In this document: positions 25,981 to 34,530 of the stretch, piece by piece | Layout of the letters: each line of letters begins with the position of its first letter | Numbering within the stretch: the stretch's first letter is position 1 | Assembly: GCA_964544885.1 (NCBI GenBank) | Contig: CAZJDX010000006.1 | Span: forward strand, 80,633 to 144,632 | Direction: 5' to 3' | From: QQVM01 sp964544885 | Lineage (GTDB): Bacteria; Bacteroidota; Bacteroidia; AKYH767-A; 2013-40CM-41-45 | Length of the DNA: 64,000 bases | Position numbers and translations under genes: made by a program | The notes under the pieces: generated by a model | What the model was told of the DNA's origin: nothing | The model's input: the letters and a program-made list of their open reading frames with translations, nothing else | Databases searched by the model: none

Positions 25981-28473
25981 TTGGCAACGACTAAGGATCC
26001 GGTTTATTCAATAGTTCAGATCGCGGAGATACTGGGAGCTCGTCTTGAGGTTGGGGCACCACAAGCGCAAACCGTACAGGACCTTTTGACGGACAGCCGT
26101 AAAGTAGTGCATGGTGACACATCGCTTTTTTTTGCACTGCGTGGAGTCAGGAATGACGGACATCGATTCGTTACCGACCTTGTCAGGCAGGGAGTGAGAA
26201 ATTTTGTGGTTGAGGATTTCACGGATGAATTCAGAAAGCTTGAAGCGAACTTTGTTGTAGTCGGTGACGCAATTTCAGCGCTGCAGGCATTGAGTACCTG
26301 GCATCGAAAACGTTTCTCATTTCCTGTCATTGGCGTAACGGGGAGTAATGGAAAAACGATTGTGAAAGAATGGTTGTATCAGTTATTAAGACCGGATCAT
26401 AACATTGTCAGAAGTCCTAAAAGTTTCAATTCGCAAACCGGTGTGCCTCTATCTGTGTGGCTTATGCATGATGATCATCAGCTTGCCATTATTGAAGCGG
26501 GTATTTCCAGACCGGGTGAAATGGAAAAGCTGGAGAAAATTATCCGTCCAACCCACGGCATTTTTACCAATATCGGTTCTGCGCATGATGAGAACTTTGA
26601 GAATACACGCCAGAAGGTCAGGGAAAAGCTGAACTTGTTCAAAGATGTAGAACTGCTTATTTATTGCAGAGATTATACGGAGATCCATGAGGCGGTCTCT
26701 GAAATGTTCAAAGGAACAGACACCGGGAGAGTTTTCACATGGTCAAGAAAAGCAAAGGCCGGACTGCAGATAGGACGGATCGACCGGAGAGAAGGCGAGT
26801 CGGAGATACAGGCTGTCTATAATAATACTTTTCAGAAGATCTGCATTCCTTTCACCGATGACGCCTCCATTGAGAATGCGATACACTGCTGGGCTATGCT
26901 TCTGATGTTTGGGATCGATACTGAGCAGATTGCAGAACGTATGCTGTACCTGAGTCCGGTCGCCATGAGACTGGAAATGAAAACCGGTATCAATCACACA
27001 TCCGTTATCAACGATAGTTATAATTCTGATATAGGTTCGCTGCGTGTGGCGCTGGATTTCTTAAACCAGCAAAAGCAACATAGTAAGAGAAGCATCATTC
27101 TTTCGGATATCCTGCAAAGCGGAAGGAATGAAGAGATCCTTTACAGGGAAGTGGCAGGACTGCTCAAAGTGAAATCGGTTGACAGGATGATCGGTATCGG
27201 TGAAGCGATTCAAAGGCAACAGCATTTATTTGAACTTCCAAAAAAGTTTTACGCAAACACCGAAGAGTTTCTGAAAGAATTCAGTCAGCAGGACTTCCGG
27301 GATGAGACCATTCTCATCAAAGGCGCCAGGCCTTTTGGTTTTGAACGCATCAGTAAACTTCTGCAACAGAAAGCGCACGAAACCATTCTGGAGATCAATC
27401 TGAATGCACTTGTTCATAACCTGAACTATTACCGTTCCCGGCTCAGGCCGGAGACAAAGATTATGGCCATGGTAAAGGCAGCCTCCTATGGAAGCGGTAG
27501 TTTTGAGATTGCCAATATTTTACAGTTTCACCATGTTGATTATCTCGCAGTAGCCTATACCGATGAAGGGACTGAATTACGTAAAGCCGGAATTGCTCTT
27601 CCTGTCATGGTGATGAATCCGGAGGTGCAGGGATTTGAAGCCATCTTCAGGCACAGACTTGAACCCGAGATCTATAATATGCGATTGCTTAATCAACTCG
27701 GGGAAGAATTGAAACAGTATGAAGGCGACCCGATACGGATTCATATTAAACTGGATACCGGAATGCATCGTCTCGGTTTTGAGGAATCAGATATCAATGA
27801 ATTAATCGTTCGACTGAAGAACTACCGTCAGATACGGGTAGCATCTGTTTTTTCTCACCTGGCAGCCAGTGACGAATCTGAACATGATGGTTTCACCAGA
27901 ATGCAGTTTGAAAAGTTCATGAAAATGAGTGAACAGATAAGTTTATCGTTTAATTATCCCATACTCAAACATATTCTAAATTCATCCGGCATTCTCCGCT
28001 TCAGTGAAGCTCAGTTGGACATGGTCAGGTTAGGGATAGGATTATACGGAATTGCGGCCACTCCGCAGGAACAGCAACACCTGATGCAGGTGGCAACTCT
28101 CCGCACGACTATTTCACAGATCAGACATGTGCCTGCCAATGAAACTATCGGTTACAGCCGGGCGGGTAAACTGAAAAGAGATACAGTGGTGGCAACGGTT
28201 GCGATTGGTTATGCGGATGGTATCAATCGCAGACTTGGAAACGGAGTTGGTAAAATGTATGTGAACGGCAGATTTGCGCCGGTCATCGGTAATGTCTGCA
28301 TGGACATGACCATGCTTGATGTCACCGATATCACCGCAAGGGAAGGGGATGAAGTAATCGTCTTCGGACCGGAATTACCCGTTACGGAAATTGCCAAAGA
28401 CCTGGGTACAATTCCATACGAAGTACTCGCAAATATCAGCCAGCGGGTGAAGCGGGTTTACTTTCAGGAATAG
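25981..28473 (+). CDS. murF-alr: Bifunctional MurF ligase / alanine racemase
   Basis: An 830-residue fusion. Residues 1 to about 455 are UDP-MurNAc-tripeptide:D-Ala-D-Ala ligase: ATP loop GSNGKT at 121-126, substrate motif HDENFENTR, and NDSYNSDIGSLR. Residues about 460-830 are alanine racemase. The PLP lysine is Lys499 in MVKAASYGSG, and the catalytic-tyrosine region is ETIGYSRAGKL, followed by VCMDMTMLDV. The fusion makes D-Ala and joins D-Ala-D-Ala to the peptidoglycan precursor in one chain, and is known across the Bacteroidota. The start is TTG, chosen because it is 5 bases after the tdk stop and the MurF N-terminus aligns with it. Confidence 0.93.
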   Translation: MATTKDPVYSIVQIAEILGARLEVGAPQAQTVQDLLTDSRKVVHGDTSLFFALRGVRNDGHRFVTDLVRQGVRNFVVEDFTDEFRKLEANFVVVGDAISALQALSTWHRKRFSFPVIGVTGSNGKTIVKEWLYQLLRPDHNIVRSPKSFNSQTGVPLSVWLMHDDHQLAIIEAGISRPGEMEKLEKIIRPTHGIFTNIGSAHDENFENTRQKVREKLNLFKDVELLIYCRDYTEIHEAVSEMFKGTDTGRVFTWSRKAKAGLQIGRIDRREGESEIQAVYNNTFQKICIPFTDDASIENAIHCWAMLLMFGIDTEQIAERMLYLSPVAMRLEMKTGINHTSVINDSYNSDIGSLRVALDFLNQQKQHSKRSIILSDILQSGRNEEILYREVAGLLKVKSVDRMIGIGEAIQRQQHLFELPKKFYANTEEFLKEFSQQDFRDETILIKGARPFGFERISKLLQQKAHETILEINLNALVHNLNYYRSRLRPETKIMAMVKAASYGSGSFEIANILQFHHVDYLAVAYTDEGTELRKAGIALPVMVMNPEVQGFEAIFRHRLEPEIYNMRLLNQLGEELKQYEGDPIRIHIKLDTGMHRLGFEESDINELIVRLKNYRQIRVASVFSHLAASDESEHDGFTRMQFEKFMKMSEQISLSFNYPILKHILNSSGILRFSEAQLDMVRLGIGLYGIAATPQEQQHLMQVATLRTTISQIRHVPANETIGYSRAGKLKRDTVVATVAIGYADGINRRLGNGVGKMYVNGRFAPVIGNVCMDMTMLDVTDITAREGDEVIVFGPELPVTEIAKDLGTIPYEVLANISQRVKRVYFQE

Positions 28474-28532
28474 ATCTCCGCTTTTTCCCGGCGTGAAATC
28501 CGGGATGATTCACAAAGCAGCGAATACTATTC

Positions 28533-29582
28533 TTATAAGAACTGTGGCATTTTGTTGAAGTTCTTTTCTTTCTTTCCTCTTGAAACAGGCGTAACATAAG
28601 AAAGATTGAATTCCCACGCGTTGGCAGAATTGGTCAGCTTTCGCAGTCCCGATGCATTTATATCATAAGTGATGCCAAGTCCCCAGCGATTATAGTCAAA
28701 CCTGGTGGCGAAAATAAAGGAGTCCTGCACACGGTAAAATCCTCCTATATAAAAGAAAGCTTCTTTGCGGTAATTGGTATAACGTGATTTGAACTGAACC
28801 TTGTTTTTTATATAGGCCCCTGCCACGATCTCTTTTTGTTTGCCCTGAAAAGCCACCATGAATTTAGGGCTGAACCAGCTGGCTTTTTGTTCGCCAAAAT
28901 TGATATCCCCACTTCCGTGAAACATGATCTTGCGGCGAAGCGGCGCATCCTGTCTTACATAGAAACTGACATTCGGACTACCAATGTGTGCCATACTGCC
29001 GCCCAAAGCCAAATAATTATTCCCGTCCGGGACATAGTAGTAAAGAAGTCCCGCATTAATGTCGAGATAAGTGAACTGTTCAAGCTGCAGTATATCCTGC
29101 GAAGGAAGGGAAGGGTCAAATGAATCGCCATTCCATTGTGAATCCCAGGTAGTTTTCGAAAAGTCAAGGCTGAGCTGATTCAGACCACCCTGGAAACCGA
29201 TTGAAAAGAAATGACTGGCGTCGTTGTCAAGAGCGGCTACGTAAGACATGGAACCTTCTATGACGGTATTTTTAAATCCGGCGGAGCCTGCCTTATCCTG
29301 ATACACCATTAGTCCGACACCAAAAAAATCTGTTCCCAGTTCTCCTTTACCCAGTGGAGCGTCAGCCGAAACATGTATGGTGGAATAGCCGTCTCCCAGT
29401 CCCGCCCATTGCGACCTGTAGGTATTTGACATTCGAAATATGCCATCAAACACGCCTGTCTGTGCCGGATTTACCTGCAAAGGCGTAGTATGGAACTGAG
29501 AGAAATGTACATCCTGTGCCTGAACAAAGGAAAGGAGAAAACATAGATTCAGGCCGGTGATAGCGAGTAAGAATTTACGCAT
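28533..29582 (-). CDS. PorP/SprF family type IX secretion membrane protein
   Basis: A 349-residue outer-membrane protein with signal peptide (FLLAITGLNLCFLLSFVQAQ) and the opening DVHFSQFHTTPLQVNPAQTG typical of PorP/SprF. The rest is alternating beta-strands consistent with a barrel (LAIG-type strands, ATRFDYNRWGLGITYDI). These proteins serve as outer-membrane anchors for secreted T9SS cargo, usually type B. It lies 20 bases after a gene for a type B cargo protein on the same strand, which fits a cargo-anchor pair. Confidence 0.9.
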   Translation of the reverse strand: MRKFLLAITGLNLCFLLSFVQAQDVHFSQFHTTPLQVNPAQTGVFDGIFRMSNTYRSQWAGLGDGYSTIHVSADAPLGKGELGTDFFGVGLMVYQDKAGSAGFKNTVIEGSMSYVAALDNDASHFFSIGFQGGLNQLSLDFSKTTWDSQWNGDSFDPSLPSQDILQLEQFTYLDINAGLLYYYVPDGNNYLALGGSMAHIGSPNVSFYVRQDAPLRRKIMFHGSGDINFGEQKASWFSPKFMVAFQGKQKEIVAGAYIKNKVQFKSRYTNYRKEAFFYIGGFYRVQDSFIFATRFDYNRWGLGITYDINASGLRKLTNSANAWEFNLSYVTPVSRGKKEKNFNKMPQFL

Positions 29583-29602
29583 CGAATAATTATTTTAATG
29601 TT

Positions 29603-31657
29603 TTATCTGACAAGTGTAACGTTACCGGTTTCCGTCACGGTTTTCTTGTCATCATAATTCACCGTCACCACATACATAAAGACTGCGGGATCAAGGTCTT
29701 TACCTTTGTATCTGCCGTCCCACCCGACAGATGGATCGGTAGTTTCGAAAACTTTTTCTCCCCACCGGTCAAAGATGCTGAAACGAATTCCGTACAGGTT
29801 GTTACCCCGGAGATACAGCACATCATTCCGGCCGTCTCCATTGGGAGAAAACGTGTTGGGTACAAAAAATTTGTTGTCATGAAGTATAGTGATAGTCACC
29901 TGACGGGTGGTACTGCATCCGCTGGCGCTGTCAACGATGCTTACGGTATAGGTAGTGGTGGTTCCGGGACTGGCAATTGGATTTGGTCCTCCGGCGGTAT
30001 CCAGACCGGTTGGCGGCGACCAGTTGTAGGAGGATCCGCCACCGGCGGTAAGCTGATAGAAACTTCCGAATTTCATACTGGTATCAGGACTGACAAAAGC
30101 TCCGGGTACGCTTTCAACCTGAATATAGGAATACTGTACCAACGTATCCGAACCATATTGATTGGTCACAATCAGACGCACATCATAGAACCCGTCGGAA
30201 TCATAACAGATGTCCGTAGGATTCTGCATGGTAGATGTATCAGGCGTCGCTCCGGGAAAATACCAGGACCATGCAATCGGATTTTCCGTACTGAGGTCAT
30301 TGAAATTTACACAACGGTTGGAACAGATGCTTTGCGTAAAGGTATTAAAGTCGGCAACCGGAAGCGGACAGGTATCAATCAGGATATATCCCGGTACCGT
30401 AATGGTATCAAATCCGAAAGAGTTTCCCGCAATAAGAGTAACATCATAAGATCCGGGAGTCATATAACATATACCTGCAGGGTTAGGGTCAGTACTTGCT
30501 GAAGGGGTTCCGCCCGGGAAGAACCACTGCCAGGAGGTGGCGCCTCCGGTGCTGAGGTCAGAATAATTCACACAGGAACGTTCGCAGGTTTGTGTTGTGT
30601 CGGAAGTGAAATCCGCCACAGGAGGATTACAGGGATTTACTGTTATATAGTCAATCTTGGTGAGGGTGTCAGTTCCGGTGATGTTTGAAACAATCAACTG
30701 TACCGAATAGGTTCCGGCGGATGGGAAACAAATTCCTGAAGGATTCTGAAGGCCGGAAGTGGACGGGTTAGCTCCGATAAAGTTCCAGGTATAGGAGGTG
30801 GGACTGTTCGAACTTAAGTCGATGAAGTTGATACAGTCATCAATGCATAAAACCGTATCACTGGCAATGAAATCCGCAACGGGATCCAGGACTCCGAGAA
30901 GCCGGATATTATCGACTGCAAAGGAAGGACTTGATCCGGTTCCGCCATTATCATTCTGCCAGCGGAAGCCTATCCTCACGTTCGGATTATTGTCAGCGCC
31001 GGCCGGCATAGGCACAGTGTAATTGGTCCAGGTTCCAATGCCTGCTCCGCAAATCGTATTGGTGCGCGGAGGATCTGAAATGCTAACCCAGGCGCTTCCA
31101 TCCCAATATTCAATGAAAGTATTGTCGACGTTGACGGCATCATCACCATATTCGAAATAATCAAAGGACAGAGTTATCCCCGACTGACCCGTGCAATTGA
31201 TGACGGGTGATTCGGCTCGCTTGTGAGTTGCGACCTCAAGTTGAAATCCACCCGGATCATATACTGCTCCGCAGTCACCGGTACTGCACAGCGTTATCGC
31301 ATTCGGTGAACCAGGAACATTACCGACATGAAGGGTTCTGTCAGTATAAGTGATGTTGATATGACATCCCGGTGTTGAACAGGAACCGGCTCCCAGTCCG
31401 GGCTCGGTAGCACTGATATACCATTCATTTGCGTATATGTCCTGTGCGCCGATGGCAGTTACCGTCCAGACGCCATTGGCGGTAACAAAATTATTCGCCG
31501 GTGTACCCTGATCACAGGTGCCTGAAGTATTTCCAAAATCTTCAGTCCAGAATGCCTGTGCATTTGTACGAGCTGGATTGCCTGACAAAATCAGAAGCCC
31601 TGCGATCAGCAGGGTCTTAAGGGCAATCAGGTAATGAGGAGAGTATTTCTTCGTCAT
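29603..31657 (-). CDS. PKD-repeat surface protein with gliding-motility/T9SS type B C-terminal domain
   Basis: A 684-residue secreted protein. The start chosen is the Met at 31657 (TKKYSPHYLIAL), which gives a clean signal peptide ending at NAQ; an upstream start at 31702 would overlap meaB. Residues about 30-270 form a beta-sandwich carbohydrate-binding-like region, followed by three PKD-like domains each with a C-x3-C pair and a third Cys (CIDDC, CERSC, CSNRC). The last 90 residues are a CHU_C-type domain (VPNTFSPNGDGRND, FDRWGEKVFE, GWDGRYKG). It should be exported by T9SS and held by the downstream PorP/SprF-like protein. Confidence 0.88.
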   Translation of the reverse strand: MTKKYSPHYLIALKTLLIAGLLILSGNPARTNAQAFWTEDFGNTSGTCDQGTPANNFVTANGVWTVTAIGAQDIYANEWYISATEPGLGAGSCSTPGCHINITYTDRTLHVGNVPGSPNAITLCSTGDCGAVYDPGGFQLEVATHKRAESPVINCTGQSGITLSFDYFEYGDDAVNVDNTFIEYWDGSAWVSISDPPRTNTICGAGIGTWTNYTVPMPAGADNNPNVRIGFRWQNDNGGTGSSPSFAVDNIRLLGVLDPVADFIASDTVLCIDDCINFIDLSSNSPTSYTWNFIGANPSTSGLQNPSGICFPSAGTYSVQLIVSNITGTDTLTKIDYITVNPCNPPVADFTSDTTQTCERSCVNYSDLSTGGATSWQWFFPGGTPSASTDPNPAGICYMTPGSYDVTLIAGNSFGFDTITVPGYILIDTCPLPVADFNTFTQSICSNRCVNFNDLSTENPIAWSWYFPGATPDTSTMQNPTDICYDSDGFYDVRLIVTNQYGSDTLVQYSYIQVESVPGAFVSPDTSMKFGSFYQLTAGGGSSYNWSPPTGLDTAGGPNPIASPGTTTTYTVSIVDSASGCSTTRQVTITILHDNKFFVPNTFSPNGDGRNDVLYLRGNNLYGIRFSIFDRWGEKVFETTDPSVGWDGRYKGKDLDPAVFMYVVTVNYDDKKTVTETGNVTLVR

Positions 31658-31688
31658 GATTTTAAAAGCGAAACAATTTACAACTATT

Positions 31689-32621
31689 TTAGGAATACCC
31701 AATTCCTTGGCTTAAATACTGATCTGCAAACAAATACAAATTAAAATCAGGCATCGAAAGGGCTTTTTTCAAGGCTTCCGAGAGCTCTGTTTTGCGGATA
31801 TCTTTCATTTTTGACTTCTGTATGATTCTGTAGGCTTTTTCAGTCAGGAGCATTAACCTTTTTTGTCCGGCGGCATCTGATTTCCGGTGAGCCTCAATCG
31901 AGTCAAGCAGGGTGTCAAGGCCTTCTTTCTTCACTGCGCTCATTTTGATTACCGGAACTTCCCATGTCGTCTTCCGGTAATCATGCAGCATTTTTTCAAG
32001 TGAGTTAGCAAGTAGTTCAGCTCCTTCCCGGTCGCACTTATTGACTACAAAAATATCGGCGATTTCCATGATACCCGACTTAAGGGTTTGTATTTCATCA
32101 CCGGATTCCGGAACTACCACCACAAGGGTTGTATCTGCCAGTCCCGCGATCTCCACCTCAGACTGACCCACACCTACTGTTTCGACAATGATCATGTCAA
32201 AATCTGCGGAACGCATCAGATCAACGGTTTCAATGGTTTTTTCCGACAAGCCACCCAAGGAGCCCCGGCTTGCCAGCGACCGGATAAAAATATTGGGATC
32301 TGTGAAGTGTTCAGACATACGAAGTCTGTCACCCAATAATGAGCCATAGTTGAATGGGGAAGTGGGATCAACTGCCAGGACTGCCGTCTTCATGCCTTTA
32401 GCTGAAAGATTTTCGATCATGGCATTGATGAGCGTGCTTTTACCGGCACCCGGAGGACCGGTTACTCCGATGACTGGTATTGTAGTGTCGGGTTTTAACC
32501 TGATGAGTAATTCCCCTGAACCTTCAAGATCATTTTCGATGATCGTTATAGCTCTGGCAAGGGACTTTTGATCACCCTGAATGATACGTTGCAGTAACTG
32601 TTCAGAATCCTGTGAAGACAT
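31689..32621 (-). CDS. meaB: MeaB/ArgK family GTPase, methylmalonyl-CoA mutase chaperone
   Basis: A 310-residue P-loop GTPase that protects and reloads the B12-dependent methylmalonyl-CoA mutase. Motifs are P-loop GPPGAGKST, VDPTSPFNYGSLLGDRLRM, ETVGVGQSEVEIAG and the base-recognition NKCD. The mutase itself is not in the window. The presence of this gene shows that the organism uses adenosylcobalamin, relevant to the three B12-binding radical SAM proteins encoded at 43955-51364. Its 3' end lies 31 bases before the chosen start of the PKD protein. Confidence 0.93.
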   Translation of the reverse strand: MSSQDSEQLLQRIIQGDQKSLARAITIIENDLEGSGELLIRLKPDTTIPVIGVTGPPGAGKSTLINAMIENLSAKGMKTAVLAVDPTSPFNYGSLLGDRLRMSEHFTDPNIFIRSLASRGSLGGLSEKTIETVDLMRSADFDMIIVETVGVGQSEVEIAGLADTTLVVVVPESGDEIQTLKSGIMEIADIFVVNKCDREGAELLANSLEKMLHDYRKTTWEVPVIKMSAVKKEGLDTLLDSIEAHRKSDAAGQKRLMLLTEKAYRIIQKSKMKDIRKTELSEALKKALSMPDFNLYLFADQYLSQGIGYS

Positions 32622-32705
32622 GCATGATTTTGATTATGACAAAGAAACAAGAAAGCGGCCGACCGGCAAAACCTAAGAGGGAAATATTTAAATTGCAGGC
32701 GTACC

Positions 32706-33479
32706 ATGCAAAGTATAAAGTTATCAGTTGTTATCATTACTTTCAACGAGGAGAGAAACATTGAACGTTGTCTTTCTTCTCTGAAGGATATAGCAGACGA
32801 AATGGTGGTGGTGGATTCCTATTCAACCGACAGGACTGAAGAGATTTGTCGCGATTATGGCGTAAAATTCATAAAGAATAAGTTTCAGGGACATATTGAA
32901 CAGAAGAATTTTGCCCTTCAACATGCATCATTCAGACATGTCTTATCCATCGATGCTGATGAAGCCTTGTCTCCGGAACTCTTACAAAGCATCGCAGCGT
33001 TGAAGAAAAACTGGAAGTTCAATGCCTATGCCGTGAACAGGCTGACAAATTATTGTGGGAAATGGATACGGCATGGATCATGGTATCCCGACAGAAAAGT
33101 GCGCCTCTTTGTCAATGGAACCGGTAAATGGGGTGGTGAGAATCCGCATGATCAGTTTCTGCCCGATGTACCATCTTCTACCGGAAAACTCAAAGGCGAC
33201 CTGCTGCACTACTCATATTACAGTATAGAGGGACATATTGATCAGGTGAATAAGTTCACCACTGTTGGCGCCTTGAGTGCTCTGAGGGCGGGAAGAAGGG
33301 CCAATCGTCTGATGCTCCTTTATAAACCCTTTTATAAATTTATCAGGGATTATTTCTTCATGTTTGGATTTTTGGACGGTTATTCCGGGTTCATCATTGC
33401 CAGGATTTCAAGCCATGCGACCTTCCTGAAATATGCCAAGCTCATGGAGCTTCAGAAAAATTCCGCACCCCGTGACTAA
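32706..33479 (+). CDS. Family 2 glycosyltransferase, WaaE/KdtX-like
   Basis: A 257-residue GT-A enzyme with no TM. The nucleotide-sugar site opens with LSVVIITFNEERNIERCLSSL, followed by VVDSYSTDRT and the metal-binding DADEAL (SIDADEALSPEL). The C-terminal GKWIRHGSWYPDRKVRLF resembles the WaaE/KdtX family, which adds a hexose to the LPS core. It overlaps the next gene (a heptosyltransferase-like GT9) by 8 bases, supporting a joint role in LPS or lipooligosaccharide core assembly on the cytoplasmic face. Confidence 0.88.
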   Translation: MQSIKLSVVIITFNEERNIERCLSSLKDIADEMVVVDSYSTDRTEEICRDYGVKFIKNKFQGHIEQKNFALQHASFRHVLSIDADEALSPELLQSIAALKKNWKFNAYAVNRLTNYCGKWIRHGSWYPDRKVRLFVNGTGKWGGENPHDQFLPDVPSSTGKLKGDLLHYSYYSIEGHIDQVNKFTTVGALSALRAGRRANRLMLLYKPFYKFIRDYFFMFGFLDGYSGFIIARISSHATFLKYAKLMELQKNSAPRD

Positions 33480-34503
33480 GATCTCCGGCGTTAAGAAAAT
33501 TCTCATCAGCCGTACGGATGCAATCGGTGATGTCGTGCTTACGCTTCCACTTGCAGCCATGCTGAAGGAGCTTTGTGGTCCGGATATAAAAGTTGCGTTT
33601 CTCGGTAAAACATATACTTATGACGTTATTAAGTGTTGTCAGGAAGTGGATGAGTTTTATAACTACGACACTTTTCGCGGCTTTGATCAGGCGGGACAGG
33701 TCGCTTACCTGAAAGATACCGGGGCGGATGCCATACTGCATGTCTTTCCTGTCTCCGAAATTGCAGGCGCGGCAAAACAAGCGGGAATCAGACACCGGAT
33801 AGGAACGACAAACAGACTCTACCATTGGTGGACTTGCAATCATCTGGTTTCTTTCAGCAGGCGGTCTTCTGATCTCCATGAAGCCATACTAAATACTTAT
33901 TTACTGAAAGATTTTGGTCTGACAGAACTGCCTGCAATCGAAAAACTCGCAGGACTTAAGTATCTGACAAGAGTTCCACAACTTCCGGAAAAGTACAGTG
34001 ATCTTTTAAGTCAGCGTAAGTTCAGACTCATTTTGCATCCGGGTTCAAACGAGAGCGCGAGAAACTGGAACCTCAGCCACTACAGAGACCTTGCAAGATA
34101 TCTTCCTGCTGACCGCTTCCAGATCTTCATCACCGGAACAAGAAAAGAAAGGGAGAGGATGCATGACTGGCTTACAACACTACCCTTTAATGCCATTGAC
34201 CTTACCGGAAAGCTCAGTCTGGAGGAACTGATAGCGCTCATTGCATCTTGTGACGGTATGGTTGCGGCAAGTACCGGGCCTTTACATATAGCTTCCGCGC
34301 TGGGAAAGCACGCACTGGGGATATATCCGCCCATTCGCCCGATGCATCCCGGAAGATGGGCGCCAATCGGTAAATATGCGGAAGTAGCGGTTGTGGATAG
34401 AAATTGTTCAGAATGCCGTAGTGAACCTCAGCGATGCCACTGCATCAATGAGATCAGTGCCTCGCATATAGCCGAACGTGTGATGAGGTGGGAAAGACCG
34501 TGA
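33472..34503 (+). CDS. Family 9 glycosyltransferase, heptosyltransferase-like
   Basis: A 343-residue GT-B enzyme. The start chosen is GTG at 33472 (VTKISGVKKILISR), which overlaps the end of the GT2 gene by 8 bases; an ATG at 33433 would add 13 atypical residues and a larger overlap. Family motifs are ISRTDAIGDVVLTLP at the N-terminus, ILHPGSNESARNWNLSHY in the middle and STGPLHIASALGKHALGIYPP near the C-terminus. The donor is ADP-heptose or a related sugar by family, not proven here. The final stop codon is part of a 14-bp palindrome shared with the convergent gene. Confidence 0.85.
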   Translation: MTKISGVKKILISRTDAIGDVVLTLPLAAMLKELCGPDIKVAFLGKTYTYDVIKCCQEVDEFYNYDTFRGFDQAGQVAYLKDTGADAILHVFPVSEIAGAAKQAGIRHRIGTTNRLYHWWTCNHLVSFSRRSSDLHEAILNTYLLKDFGLTELPAIEKLAGLKYLTRVPQLPEKYSDLLSQRKFRLILHPGSNESARNWNLSHYRDLARYLPADRFQIFITGTRKERERMHDWLTTLPFNAIDLTGKLSLEELIALIASCDGMVAASTGPLHIASALGKHALGIYPPIRPMHPGRWAPIGKYAEVAVVDRNCSECRSEPQRCHCINEISASHIAERVMRWERP

Positions 34504-34530
34504 TTCCGGAATCAACCTGATTCATGAATC
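34501..34530. other. Two palindromes at the junction of convergent stop codons
   Basis: TGATTCCGGAATCA (34501-34514) is a perfect 14-bp palindrome whose ends are the TGA stop codons of the two convergent genes. GATTCATGAATC (34519-34530) is a second perfect palindrome inside the end of the O-antigen ligase gene. No T tract is present, so a terminator role is uncertain. Confidence 0.5.

Noticed and set aside
28486..28505. Small hairpin TCCCGG/CCGGGA between murF-alr and the PorP gene as a terminator
   Set aside because: A 6-bp stem without a T tract on either strand; not convincing.
29879..30502. A 207-codon plus-strand frame opposite the PKD-repeat gene
   Set aside because: Low-complexity Gly/Ile/Arg-rich translation with no domain; the minus-strand gene has a signal peptide, PKD domains and a sorting domain.
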